64,000 nt of DNA from Oscheius tipulae (Eukaryota > Nematoda > Chromadorea > Rhabditida > Rhabditidae): the NCBI GenBank assembly GCA_037178975.1, contig JASJZH010000004.1:2914001-2978000 (forward strand). The letters run 5' to 3'. The notes below the pieces were generated by a model. The model was not told the DNA's origin. It saw only the letters and a list, made by a program, of their open reading frames with translations, and did not search any database. This document shows positions 1-10,278 of this stretch, in pieces (the stretch's first letter is position 1; the number at the start of each line of letters is the position of its first letter). The position numbers and the translations under genes are program-made.

Positions 1-702
1 GCGTCGGGATGAGGAGTCAGAGCTCTGTTCACGCCATGAGTTTTCGTCTTCTTCTTCTCCGGCGTCTCCTTCTGTGTACTCTGCATCGTCTCCGAATGAA
101 TTGGACAAGCAGTCGACTCCTCTTCGTTGGACCTCATGTAGATGGAAGAGGAACTCCTGGGCGACTGAATTGCGTATCCCTCGGAGTCGTAGAGCGAGAC
201 GATGGACGTCATGCACTGGGTGAAGTCTTCCTTGAGCGAGCTGGGCTGGTTGAGCATCTTGTCGAAAGCTTCCTTGTTCTGGGTGGCCGCGTGTCCGAAG
301 GCCAACGACATCAGGGCGAGTTTGGAGAGAACGTAGCCGAAAAAGTCGCCGAGCATGACGTCCAAGAGACCGAGTGAGCCCTGCAGAGCCCAGTAGAAGA
401 GGATGGAACGGTAGCCCTTCGGTGTGCTCGACTCTTCCCTCAGCACTTTGTAAGTGAAAAAGGCTGCCGGAAGCGAGGTCAGCAGAGTACAGGCATGGGT
501 TGCGAAACGACCTTGGAGCAGGTAGACTGACGTGACGAGAGCCGAGGCCATGAAGAAGTCGCGACGGGAGATCTTCGAAGACTGTACAGAACTGCGCATG
601 TCCACTGAACTCTTTTTTCGTTTTGGTCTGAAGTAGAGACGACTTACCGTAGTTCCGCTCAGACGAGTTGACAAAGTAGTCGACAAATTCCGCTTCGGCC
701 AT
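1..702 (-). CDS. REEP / TB2-DP1-HVA22 domain protein, 3' part missing
   Basis: The gene starts at 702 and runs off the left edge, so the C-terminus is not seen. Exon 1 (648-702) encodes a short acidic N-terminus beginning MAEAEFVDYF. A 43-nt intron (605-647) follows, ending GTTCAG. Exon 2 holds hydrophobic hairpin segments and the family pattern YKVLREES...TPKGYRSILFYWAL followed by a run of hydrophobic turns, which matches the TB2/DP1/HVA22 domain. Family members shape tubular ER membrane and help membrane proteins reach the surface. After the domain comes a charged Ser/Glu/Lys-rich tail. Homology is from recognised residues, not a search. Confidence 0.72.
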   Translation of the reverse strand, partial: MAEAEFVDYFVNSSERNYGKSSLLQTKTKKEFSGHAQFCTVFEDLPSRLLHGLGSRHVSLPAPRSFRNPCLYSADLASGSLFHLQSAEGRVEHTEGLPFHPLLLGSAGLTRSLGRHARRLFRLRSLQTRPDVVGLRTRGHPEQGSFRQDAQPAQLAQGRLHPVHDVHRLALRLRGIRNSVAQEFLFHLHEVQRRGVDCLSNSFGDDAEYTEGDAGEEEDENSWREQSSDSSSRR

Positions 703-921
703 GGACGTCTTCCTCGGACGAGGCTATTCGCTTGAATGGAGCTCCCTGGGAGTTCCAAATACAGCTTCTTCTAGCAAGAATATTAATTGCTAGCAAAAAA
801 AGATACTTATGAAGGAAAGGTTTCAATATGTTTCAAGTTTCAGTGTTCAGTGCCTTCTCCTCCTTAACTTCCGAGGTTTTCGAGGGAGACTGTAGTACAT
901 CTGTACTAGCTGTGAGTGGAA

Positions 922-1278
922 TTCCATGTGAAGGAAATCCTTGACGAGGTGCTGAATATAGGAGAAAAGGAGATCAATGCCGTCTTCGACAAATGGCACC
1001 GCGAGCAGCAGCTGATTATCGAGGAAACCCATGTTGAGGACAAGGTTGTAGCTGAAGGTTTGGAGGAGAAAATCAACAGTCTGATCAAGAAGGCGGAGCA
1101 GTTGACAATTGACCAGGAAAATGGTCTAAAGGGTATGATCAGCCGTGTTTTTTAACAAACAAAGTTCCAGAGATGTGCAATAAGATTCCCTATGGGCAGT
1201 TCCGCTATCAGCTGTATCTCATCGAGAGGAGCCGCTTCAACGACGTTGAAATTGTATATGACCCTTCCGTCAATGGAG
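922..1278 (+). pseudogene. Inverted partial copy of ELYS exons 14-15
   Basis: About 357 bp nearly identical to the reverse complement of 3838-4193, inside the ELYS gene about 2.5 kb away. It carries most of ELYS exon 14, the intron with its TTCCAG acceptor, and all of exon 15. Homology starts abruptly at TTCCATG and ends abruptly at CAATGGAG. I noticed one difference by eye (GTATCTCATC against GTATCTTATC). Its longest reading frame has no start context of its own and stops in the copied intron. It lies beyond the 3' end of ELYS and on the opposite strand, so it is a dead fragment. Confidence 0.85.
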
Positions 1279-1615
1279 CTGGCCTCTTTGTTTCTTTTCG
1301 TTTTCGAAGCATCTTTTTCCGTTCTCTGTCGAGCAGAGAATAATTGGGTAGAATGGAGATACTAACGAGTAGTCCAATAGACAATCCACATAGTTGGAAC
1401 AATACTATGTGTTCTTTCTTCTTGACGGAAACGTTATTTCGCCTATTTATTTCCGTTAGAACCAATTTTAGATGTCTCGTTCCAATGAAATACCTGTGTA
1501 GACAAGGTGAGAGGCTGTAGCAGAAACATTGGAGACAACGAGTGAAACGAATCTGTTTATGAAGGCATATGAATTCACAATAGAAAAAGATCAAAAAATG
1601 GTCAAGATGGCGAAG

Positions 1616-4600
1616 TTAGGATGAAGGCGGCTTCTTGTTAGCAGCAGTGCGTTTGGCGAGATTTGCCTGGAAAAGGGGTCCTTTACAAACGAAGAACACG
1701 CCACGTACCCTGAACTGCTCCACGAGAGAAGGACCTGTAGTTTTGGATGCTCTGGTGCTTTTTCTTGACGGCGACTTCGGCGCAGCTACTGTCTCTTCCG
1801 AAACGGCCGTCCTGGCTCTAAAATGAATTGTGATTATAAAATTGGAATGCAGAGAGCAAACCTTCGTGTTGGACTTTTCACATGCATTGTATCGGATTGC
1901 GACGCGACAACCTTCCTGCCGGACCGAGTAGATTTAGCTTCAGCGGGAACTTCTTGTGAATTGGACGGAGTCTTAGCACGACGGGAAGAAGATCTTGTGG
2001 GGGATTTCGGCTCAACCGCCGCCTCTTCAAAAACAGCTGCCAGAGCTCTAAACTGTTCATTGCAAAGGAAAACAAACGAAAAGCGAACCGGCGAGCAGGA
2101 CTTTTTCTTTGTGACGATTCGGCGTATGCTCCAACGGCGGCTTTTGTACAAGATCGCGTAGGAGTAGTTCTGACCCTGACGGGAGCTACCGTCTCGGAAA
2201 TAGTATTGAATTTGCGAACGGATCTCGTCGGTGATTTGGTCTCCGCCGCCGTCTCTTCAACAACCGCCTCCAAAACTCTGAAGTAAGAATTTGAAAGAGG
2301 AAGAGACAAATAGGGTAACCTGGCACTTTTCGTCTTCTTCGAAGAAGATCGAGTCGGAGTGGTGCGGAGCTCGACTTCCCGTGGTTCGGAGACAGCTCTG
2401 GATCTGGATCGAGTAGGAGTGGCTCGGATCTTGGCGGGAACTTCTTGCGTCTCGGATACGGTTCTGGATCTGGATTTTCGAGCGGATCTTCTAGTTGACT
2501 TGGGCTCCTCTATAGGCTCTCCGAAGACAGCCGCCAAAGCTCTGAAGACGAGCTATAAAAAGAGAAAGAGATGTACGAACGTGCGAGCCGGTTTTTCTTC
2601 CTTTTTCGGTTCCGGCTGTGCTTCCTTCGAACTCGATTCGATAACTCCGACATCGATGGGATCTTCCTGCGTTTCGGACGTCCTAGTCCGAATTCGGCGA
2701 CTTGATCGGGCAGGTTTCTCCTGAAAAGGAATAAGCGTATTCTAATCTTTTAGATATGGTGCAATAATTCGAACGCAACAGCTTACCGGTTTGTCATCAA
2801 CCAGCTCAGACGTATTCTTCGGCGAGTCCGTATTAGGACTGAGAGTTGTTTTGTCGATCGACGGCTCCAGTATCGGCGTTTCTCCACATAGAACAGGCGT
2901 CTTTTCGGGTGATTCCGTGGACGAACTGAGCGTTGTATTGTCGAAGGAGGGCTGGGTTATCGGTGAATCAAACTCGGGCACAGGTTTAGGCGATTCCGTG
3001 TCCGAACTGAGCAGCGTAGTATCCATCGAGAGCTTCAATATTGGGGTTTCCACGCCCATAACAGGCAAATTTTTCAGTGATTCCGTAGTCGAACTGAGCG
3101 TCGTATTGTCGATGGAGGGCTCCACGAATTCAGGGTCCCAGCGAATACGACCACGGCTCGGAGACCTGTTTTGGCGGATGGGGGTCTTCAAAATGCTGGT
3201 TGGAGCCGGGATGAAGCACTGCGTCTCGGGAGTAATTTGAATGCCCGTTTGTCCTTCGGCAGCTGCAGCAGCTCGTGATCTTCTCGAAGTGGGCGTGCGA
3301 AGAATACAATTGATCTTCTCCTTCGTCTTCTCATCGAGCCTAAGACTAATTTTTAGGCGCTATTATCATTCAAGGATTACTCATTCATTTGTGGAGTAAC
3401 ATCATCTTCAGTCTCCATTCTGTCATTCTTTTCCGGCGTTGTGATGATCTGAAAAAAACTTGTTAAAAATACGTTACTAAAAACTGACGTCCTGCTCCTG
3501 ACATACGTCCATTTCCTCCGGTTCGACAGCCTTGGGGTGCTTCTGGATCCGCTTGAACAGAGGCACGCTAAGTCCTGCCGTGTCCTTTTTGACCTGACTG
3601 ACAGCTGGCTTTTCGGATGGCACTAAGGATGAGTTTTAAGATCGAAATAGACTGGCAACTAACCAAACTCTTTGAACTTCCGCCTGACTTCTGAAGGCCA
3701 GCTAGGAGCGTTGTTCACTCTCTTCATAGGCTCCAGGAATTGTTTGACTCTTCGAATGACGGGTAGTGCCTTGACGTAGAGTTCAACATAAGGATTGTGA
3801 ACGCTGGTCGGGACAGTAAGCTGAAAATTGTGTTGCTTCCATTGACGGAAGGGTCATATACAATTTCAACGTCGTTGAAGCGGCTCCTCTCGATAAGATA
3901 CAGCTGATAGCGGAACTGCCCATAGGGAATCTTATTGCACATCTCTGGAACTTTGTTTGTTAAAAAACACGGCTGATCATACCCTTTAGACCATTTTCCT
4001 GGTCAATTGTCAACTGCTCCGCCTTCTTGATCAGACTGTTGATTTTCTCCTCCAAACCTTCAGCTACAACCTTGTCCTCAACATGGGTTTCCTCGATAAT
4101 CAGCTGCTGCTCGCGGTGCCATTTGTCGAAGACGGCATTGATCTCCTTTTCTCCTATATTCAGCACCTCGTCAAGGATTTCCTTCACATGGAAGATGATG
4201 TTCCGCGTCTCCGGCTTCCCGCCAGCAATCTGAAGAGTCTTCTTCGCTACCACGAGGTCAATGATGTAGTAGATGATGAATTCTTGCTTCATACGATTGT
4301 GGTAGGTGGGTTTGAGCAGAGGGGTCACGGCGTTCTTAACAACTTTTATAGACACAAAGCCAATGACAAAATCTTACATGAACAGCCGGCGGATACCATT
4401 CCTCGCCCTCTTGATCCAGCCAGAATGGCTCATTCGGCTCAATTTGCTGCATTTTGGCCACGATTTCGTCAACGACGAGGTTTTTCGGCACGGAAAGAGC
4501 TCTGAATCAATTGTATTTCAGAACTTTGGGAAGGTCTAGCCTCAGTTTGCTGCGCCTTTCGTGAACTAGATCCTCGAGAACCTGTCGCTCTTCCAGGTTT

Positions 4601-7093
4601 CTCTCCCCGAGTGGCAGGTACTTCATTGTGTAGAGATTGCGAATGCAGTTGGCAAAGTCGGACACATTGTTAACAGCGGCCAGCTGACTTTCTGACTCGA
4701 GCACAAGGATGCGAGGTACGGACTTCTGCCACTGAGCATACTTCTCCTGCACTGCTCGATAGATGTGTTTGGCTGAGCGCAGCACGGCATTCAGCTGACG
4801 AAACTGTCGTTTTTGTTCGAGCGACAGGTGTTTGGCTGTATCGGAGAAGAGGATGTCATCTGTAAGACATCTTGGTCGTCGAAGAGCCAAACTACTAACT
4901 GAGCATATCTAGCTTGTCTCTTGCTCGCTGTACCTCAGACCACATCCATTCGCATTTCACACGAACCGCCGACCATTCGACCTCTTTTGTCGAGTTGATC
5001 AGCTGCACTACCGAGTCTGTGTGACCGTACAGAATGGCCGCAGTCATAACCATCTCATAGCTTGTGTGACCGTAAAGAAGAGCGGAGGTGGCCGCGGCAG
5101 ACCCTCCCTAAATATGGCCTTTAGGTGAATCAAAGTGACAGAGACGTACATTGACATCAAGAGGCGAAGACATCAAACCAACCGCCAGGAGGCTACGACC
5201 CGCCAGTCGCCAATTCGTCGAATACGCGTTAAGATTCTCGTAGATCCTTCCAAGCACTTGTGATGGAAGGCTGCGCAGTTGAAAGGTGGCGGTGGCCGAG
5301 GAGGATCCTATGTATATTCGGGACAGCTAAATTGGAGTATGTTAGTTATTAAAAAAATGAGTAAACATTCAGTCCTGAAGCATAAATCTGCTGCTCGGGA
5401 TCCTCTGACATGAATTGGAATCGACTTATATAGGAGCAATCGACCATGATATCCTGAAGAATATGCTGTTTGGCGTAGAAATAGTCTGTATACTGTGATA
5501 TTATCCAGCATTTTACAAGAATTGGGCGGCTCGAAGGTCACATCAATGAGGTAGGGGCATTGCCTGGCTGGTGTGTTGTCGGGAGTTGGATTTGGATGCA
5601 GCCTTTTGTAGTAATACGTGTTGAGGTCAAAAATACCGAATTTGAGAATGCCGTGACCATCGATATAGCTGAAGAACATCTGCGAAAGATCAAGATCAGT
5701 ATCTGAAACCAACTTATATAGGACAACTATAAAACGTGCATACCGTTGAGAGTTAAATTCTGTTCATTCGTCTCATCCACCTTGCGATCTCTGGCAAGAG
5801 GGTGTGCCGAGATCCACTCGGCCGCTGTTCCCTTACCGGCCACTTGGTTAGCCATCCTCGGCCAGAACATGGCCCTTTTGAAATCGCGATCTCTTGTGGC
5901 GACGTTCTCTTGGCCGATGACACGATAGGATCCCTCGTAGAGCACCATTACAAGCGTTTTACCTCGTTCTCTAAAATGTTTAGAAGAATCAGAAGAGGCA
6001 AGCAACGAACCCATGGAAGGCACAGAACCAGACGTTCATGTTGGGATCGTCGTGAGGTAGAAGGGGAACAATGTGGCAGACGGGCGAAGAGCATTGGAAA
6101 ACATTTGTAGCACTAAATGAGGGTGAGCAGGAATTTAACAAGATCATACAGGTCACCGGAGGGAGTAAAGCCGACTTGCACAATTCCGCCAAAAGAAAGT
6201 CCAATGAGAAGATCACAGGAGCGAGGAATGTACGCGATGGACGTTACGCAGACCTCGGATATATCTTTGACGACGTTAGCACGGCCTTCAACACGGTACA
6301 CGAACTTATTGTCGTGGTGGTAGGAGGCTAAAAGACTCAATTAATAAAGGAGAACACCGAGGCTAACATAGTGCATCTGTCAGTTTCCTTGTTTCTGGCG
6401 GCGATTCGTGGTTCCAATACGGGTTGTTGGGCAGATAGAGGACGTAGGCATGGCCGAATTCAGTTCCAACCACGACGACATTCGTCCAACTGTGCATCTT
6501 TGTGTTCAAAGACGCGCTGGCACGTGCAATTTCGATATCGTCAAGAACAACTTTCAAACAGAAGCCCTAAAATTTAGTTGTAAGCAAAAGGTGACTATGC
6601 AATCTTACAGGATACGGAATGATTGTCTCGTGGACAGGCTTCAGCTTTTCTCCCCCGTGGACGAATCGTGCCAAGTAGGCGTCATCACCATCGTTGTAGA
6701 GAACGGCGAGACCGAATAGACCGTCTGAAGAAAGGTCGTGAAATTTTTTTTTAAAAAGCAACGAACCTAGTGTTTGAAGATACTCGACATCAACTATTTC
6801 GACGCCTTCCGGCAGACTGAAATCATAGACTGTGGTCTGCTGGTGGATTCTCTTTATGACAAGTACATTTCCACCGAAGACGGCTTGATATTCCGTTGCC
6901 ACGCCTAGAAACTAAACTGAGCACGAACAAGAAACCAGCACATACCTGATGAAAATGAAAGAAACTTCACGGTCGGCTTGCCGTCGTTCAGCTTGCCAAA
7001 ACTTGGCAGTGCTAGCTGTCTTTCAGACCCAGGTACAACTTCTAAGTATTGCCTCAGCTCAGGAGGTATGTTAGCCTGAGCAGCGGCTAACAT
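1616..7093 (-). CDS. ELYS / MEL-28 nucleoporin (AHCTF1-like)
   Basis: Spliced from about 25 exons with 37-43 nt introns. ELYS binds chromatin and seeds nuclear pore assembly after mitosis. Exons 1-9 give a beta-propeller-like N-terminus with ELYS landmarks: LLIGLSFGGIVQV, HDDPNMNVWF, and LKFGIFDLNTYYYKRL. Exons 10-14 give the ELYS helical domain (SLLAVGLMSSPLDV, VKCEWMWSEV, YPPAVH). Exon 19 has SILKTPIRQN...RIRWDPEFVE, resembling the SILR/RISF segment of vertebrate ELYS, then four repeats containing D(N/K/T)TTLS. The tail has four similar exons with basic PKSPTRS motifs and ends at TAA 1616-1618. One intron (4502-4540) must be GC-AG: without it an in-frame TGA at 4507-4509 breaks the helical domain. 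The start at 7093 is the first in-frame ATG. Confidence 0.82.
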
Positions 7094-7752
7094 TATCTGA
7101 AAATTACAGAGTAAACAATTAAGGAAAGAGCTTTAGGCCAAATATAAGCGAGGATTGTAACGAATATAGAGCCTTAGCTATTATTTTGGTCTCACTTACG
7201 AACAGAATTCGTCTCGTTTTTGGGCACGTTTCTGAAACTTCGAGAAAGAAAATAAATTCGACAAGAAAACGAACTTCAAATAGGTGCCAAAAGGATTGTT
7301 TCGAAAACGAACCGCCGGCGGGAAGTGTTACGCGGCGGGACCAACTTGCAGACAGAAACGGGGCAGTCTTTTAATTATAACTTGGCTGACAGTGGCCGAC
7401 TGACCATCAAACGTCCACTTAACTTGAATCGATCTTTTGGTCGTCATACGACAGGGTTTCTCTTCCACCTGTTGGTCATCAGTGACGCGGTAGCTTTTCC
7501 TTTCTTTACTCGCTTCAATGAGAACTTCTAGATTGCTGCTGACAAAATTCCATCAACCCGGGCCTTGTAGGTGTTGGACAACTTCTAGACAGAGGTAAGA
7601 AGCTCACTACAACTGCCAGCACGACCACAACTATCATTCCAACGAGCACAAGAGACTCGACCAGTACTCACCCTATATCCCAACTGCTACCATCACAACA
7701 ACAGTTTCAAGCACTGCCAACTGCTACGACTCTTTCTTCGATAACTACAGTC

Positions 7753-8373
7753 ATGTCTATTACGCAGTCTACGACAGTAGAATCGACTACGACGAAGAGC
7801 AAGAGGACTTCTACTGCGGAGACAACGAAAACTCCGACTAGAAGATCGAAGGTCGCTACTCAGGAAACGATTGTCGAAGAGACGACTTCTCCGAGAGAGG
7901 AGACTTTCATGATGATGTTTACGGAGAATGTGTGCAGTGAGCCGAGTCAGGGGATGTTTGCTGTCCATCCTCCGGAGGCTCTGGAACCGAAAGGCGACGA
8001 GATCGAGTCGGCTCAAATAACTCTGGTCGTCGCCGGAATCCTTGTAGGTCTTATTCTGTTCGGCGTCGTTGTTGGAAGATCGTCACCTGTGAAGAGAAAA
8101 AGAAGGCAGAACAGAGGAGGACGGATGCCAAGAAAAAGAAAATGCTCCCTTCGGACGATTCTAGATCCTCCAATCTCAAAAATGACACCACTTCCGTGTC
8201 TCAACAAGCCGAGAAGAGCACGACGACTCTTCCAAGCCGACGGCTCCAGAGGGCGATCAACCATCGTTGGTCCAGACGGCTATCAAATTGGAACCATCCT
8301 CCTAGAGAAGAATAAAGATATAAACTTTCCCGGCGTAAAATTAAAACATTTATATAGGGCAATTATTACATAG
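7753..8373 (+). CDS. Single-pass membrane protein with Ser/Thr-rich ectodomain
   Basis: Not recognised. The frame is open from about 7543 and the Thr/Ser-rich stretch starts near 7600, before the first in-frame ATG (7753), so a 5' exon with a signal peptide may be missing from this model. As drawn, residues 1-95 are rich in Ser/Thr with basic patches. Near residues 95-118 there is one strong membrane segment (ITLVVAGILVGLILFGVVV). A basic cytoplasmic tail (KRKRRQNRGG, RKRK) follows. An AATAAA signal near 8311 lies just inside the end of the frame. The design resembles the protein at 12516-13466, with no clear sequence match. Confidence 0.5.
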   Translation: MSITQSTTVESTTTKSKRTSTAETTKTPTRRSKVATQETIVEETTSPREETFMMMFTENVCSEPSQGMFAVHPPEALEPKGDEIESAQITLVVAGILVGLILFGVVVGRSSPVKRKRRQNRGGRMPRKRKCSLRTILDPPISKMTPLPCLNKPRRARRLFQADGSRGRSTIVGPDGYQIGTILLEKNKDINFPGVKLKHLYRAIIT

Positions 8374-8464
8374 GATTCACTGATAAAACTGAAAAATAGG
8401 TCAACGATTTCAGAAACAGCGAAAATAATAGTTAACAAAAGAATAGAAGAAAAACAAGAATTTC

Positions 8465-9940
8465 TTAGGAATCAGGAAGGCCTTCGTTAGCAACTTTGGC
8501 AGCCTCAGGAGCGGAGGCACTCTTCATAGCCGTTTGCATCTCGTTGACGCGTTCGACGAGCTTCTGGTTTCGGTCACGGAGCTCCTGAAGTTTTTTTTAT
8601 TGCGAGGAAGAAACATGACTAACTGTATTCTTGTCCTTGAGGCGCTCCATCTCCAAATGTCCCTCCTCGAGTACTTGAAGACGTTCCTTCAGCGAAGTCA
8701 GCAGAATGTTGGCACCGTCAAGATCTCCGATTGCACGATCTACCTCCTACAACTAACGTTTGTTTTTGTAATCGAAAATTGGAACCTTCTGCAGTCCGAG
8801 TTTTTCCTGATCGTGAGCACTTGTTAGGGTTTCCCTCTCCAAAATCTTGGACTGCTCAGCCTCGCGCATATTCTGGACTTTGGCCTGTAAATGCATAGAG
8901 AAGTAGGTAAGGCCTGCACACCTCGAGATCCTGAGCCAGCTCAATTTTGCTTCTTTCGAGATCAGCGATCGTGGTCTTCAACGTGGTGATTTGAGACAAA
9001 AGCTCATGTTGACGAGACTCCAGCTCCTTTTCCACGAGGCGTACTTGATCCAGAAGCCCTCTTCTCTCCTCCTCGCTCTTGACCAAAGAGAAAACCATGC
9101 TCTTATTGTCGCGCTTTGACTCCAGCAGTTCGTTCTGGACACGATCACACTTGGTCTTTAGCAGCCGGTAGTCTTCCGAGGCACGATTTTGCGAAGAAAT
9201 GACAGAAGCTGCCTCGTTTCTGGCCTGAAATTATTGTGAGTTCAAGAAAGAGATCCACTAGCCTCGAGGATCTTGTTGGCAGACTCATTTTGCTCAGCGG
9301 TCAACTTTCGAAGCTTACCATTCAGATCGGAAACCACGGCTCTGAATCACATGCGTGAAATGGAAATTGAAGAACATACTTCATTTCGGAGCACTTGTTC
9401 TCGGCAGCCATGCGAGCATTCTTGTGCTCTTCAATCCGACCTTCGACAGCAGTCTTTCCAGCTTCTGCGGCAGCCACATCGGCAGTCAAAGTAGCGATCT
9501 GCAAAGCTTACATCAGACATAAGTATAAATCCTACACGAGAAAGAAGATCCGCAAGGTGGGAAGCCAAGAAGGCGGTGTAAGCCGGCTCAAGATCTTCAA
9601 ACTCGGCGAGACGAGAGTTGTACTTTCCGATATCGATATCGCGAGCTATGATAACAGATTTGCAACGGTAAAAAGTTAGAAACCTTTGAGCTTCGGGATT
9701 TTCGAGACCTCTTCCGTTTTACTCTTCTTGGCTTTATGTGGCCGAGTCGCATTACCTTTCTTAGTTTGCGGCTTGTCCAAAAACTCGTTAGAAGTCTAAA
9801 CATAAAAACGTGTACGTGTGAAGAAGTGACATTACCACGGCGAGCATTTTTGCTGGGCGGTTGAAGTAGAAGATGGCGTAAACGACGACAAACGTAGCAG
9901 CGGCGGTACAAAGGACGACAACAACCAAGGTAGGTTCCAT
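8465..9940 (-). CDS. ER membrane coiled-coil protein, kinectin/p180-like
   Basis: The start codon at 9940 opens an N-terminal membrane anchor (TLVVVVLCTAAATFVVVYA, residues 4-22). A basic Lys-rich linker (KPQTKKG, KAKKSKTEE) follows, then long heptad-rich coiled coil to the stop at 8465-8467. Roughly 400 residues. A short luminal N-terminus, one anchor, lysine-rich region and long coiled coil is the plan of ribosome receptor p180 (RRBP1) and kinectin, which organise rough ER and bind ribosomes or kinesin. The coiled coil alone cannot prove orthology. One intron (9225-9262, 38 nt) has a GC donor, because every GT alternative shifts the frame or meets a stop. Confidence 0.55.
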
Positions 9941-10278
9941 TTTATACAGACTGAAATCTGTCTTTAGCCGAAATTCTGAGGAAACGACAAAACTATTTAG
10001 GGTTTTGTAGTGTTTTCCTGAGCAAACTTTTTACAAGCAGGCAGCCAATTATTACGACAATTAGACATGAACAAGAGCAATTAAAAAGAAGTAAAAAATA
10101 CTCAAGTCTACCGACCCTGCTTCCGGAGTGTTCAAAGTAAACGAGTCGGTTACGGTATTACCATTATCCCCGCGCAGTGGTGAAGCACATTTGAAAAAGG
10201 CCCGTGGTTTTTGCATTGCTACTTTTTCCTCAAAATTTGCTTTCAACGTGGTATATTTTAGCTGCCAAAGACTTGATA

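Noticed and set aside
3821-3846. A 26-nt intron in ELYS
   Set aside because: A stronger donor (GTATATGA) 15 nt upstream gives a 41-nt intron in the same phase.
4507-4509. In-frame TGA as selenocysteine or readthrough in ELYS
   Set aside because: The family has no selenocysteine and a normal-sized intron removes the codon.
4502-4524. A 23-nt GT-AG intron in ELYS
   Set aside because: It would remove the in-frame TGA but shifts the frame. The 39-nt GC-AG intron over the same acceptor keeps the frame and has the normal size.
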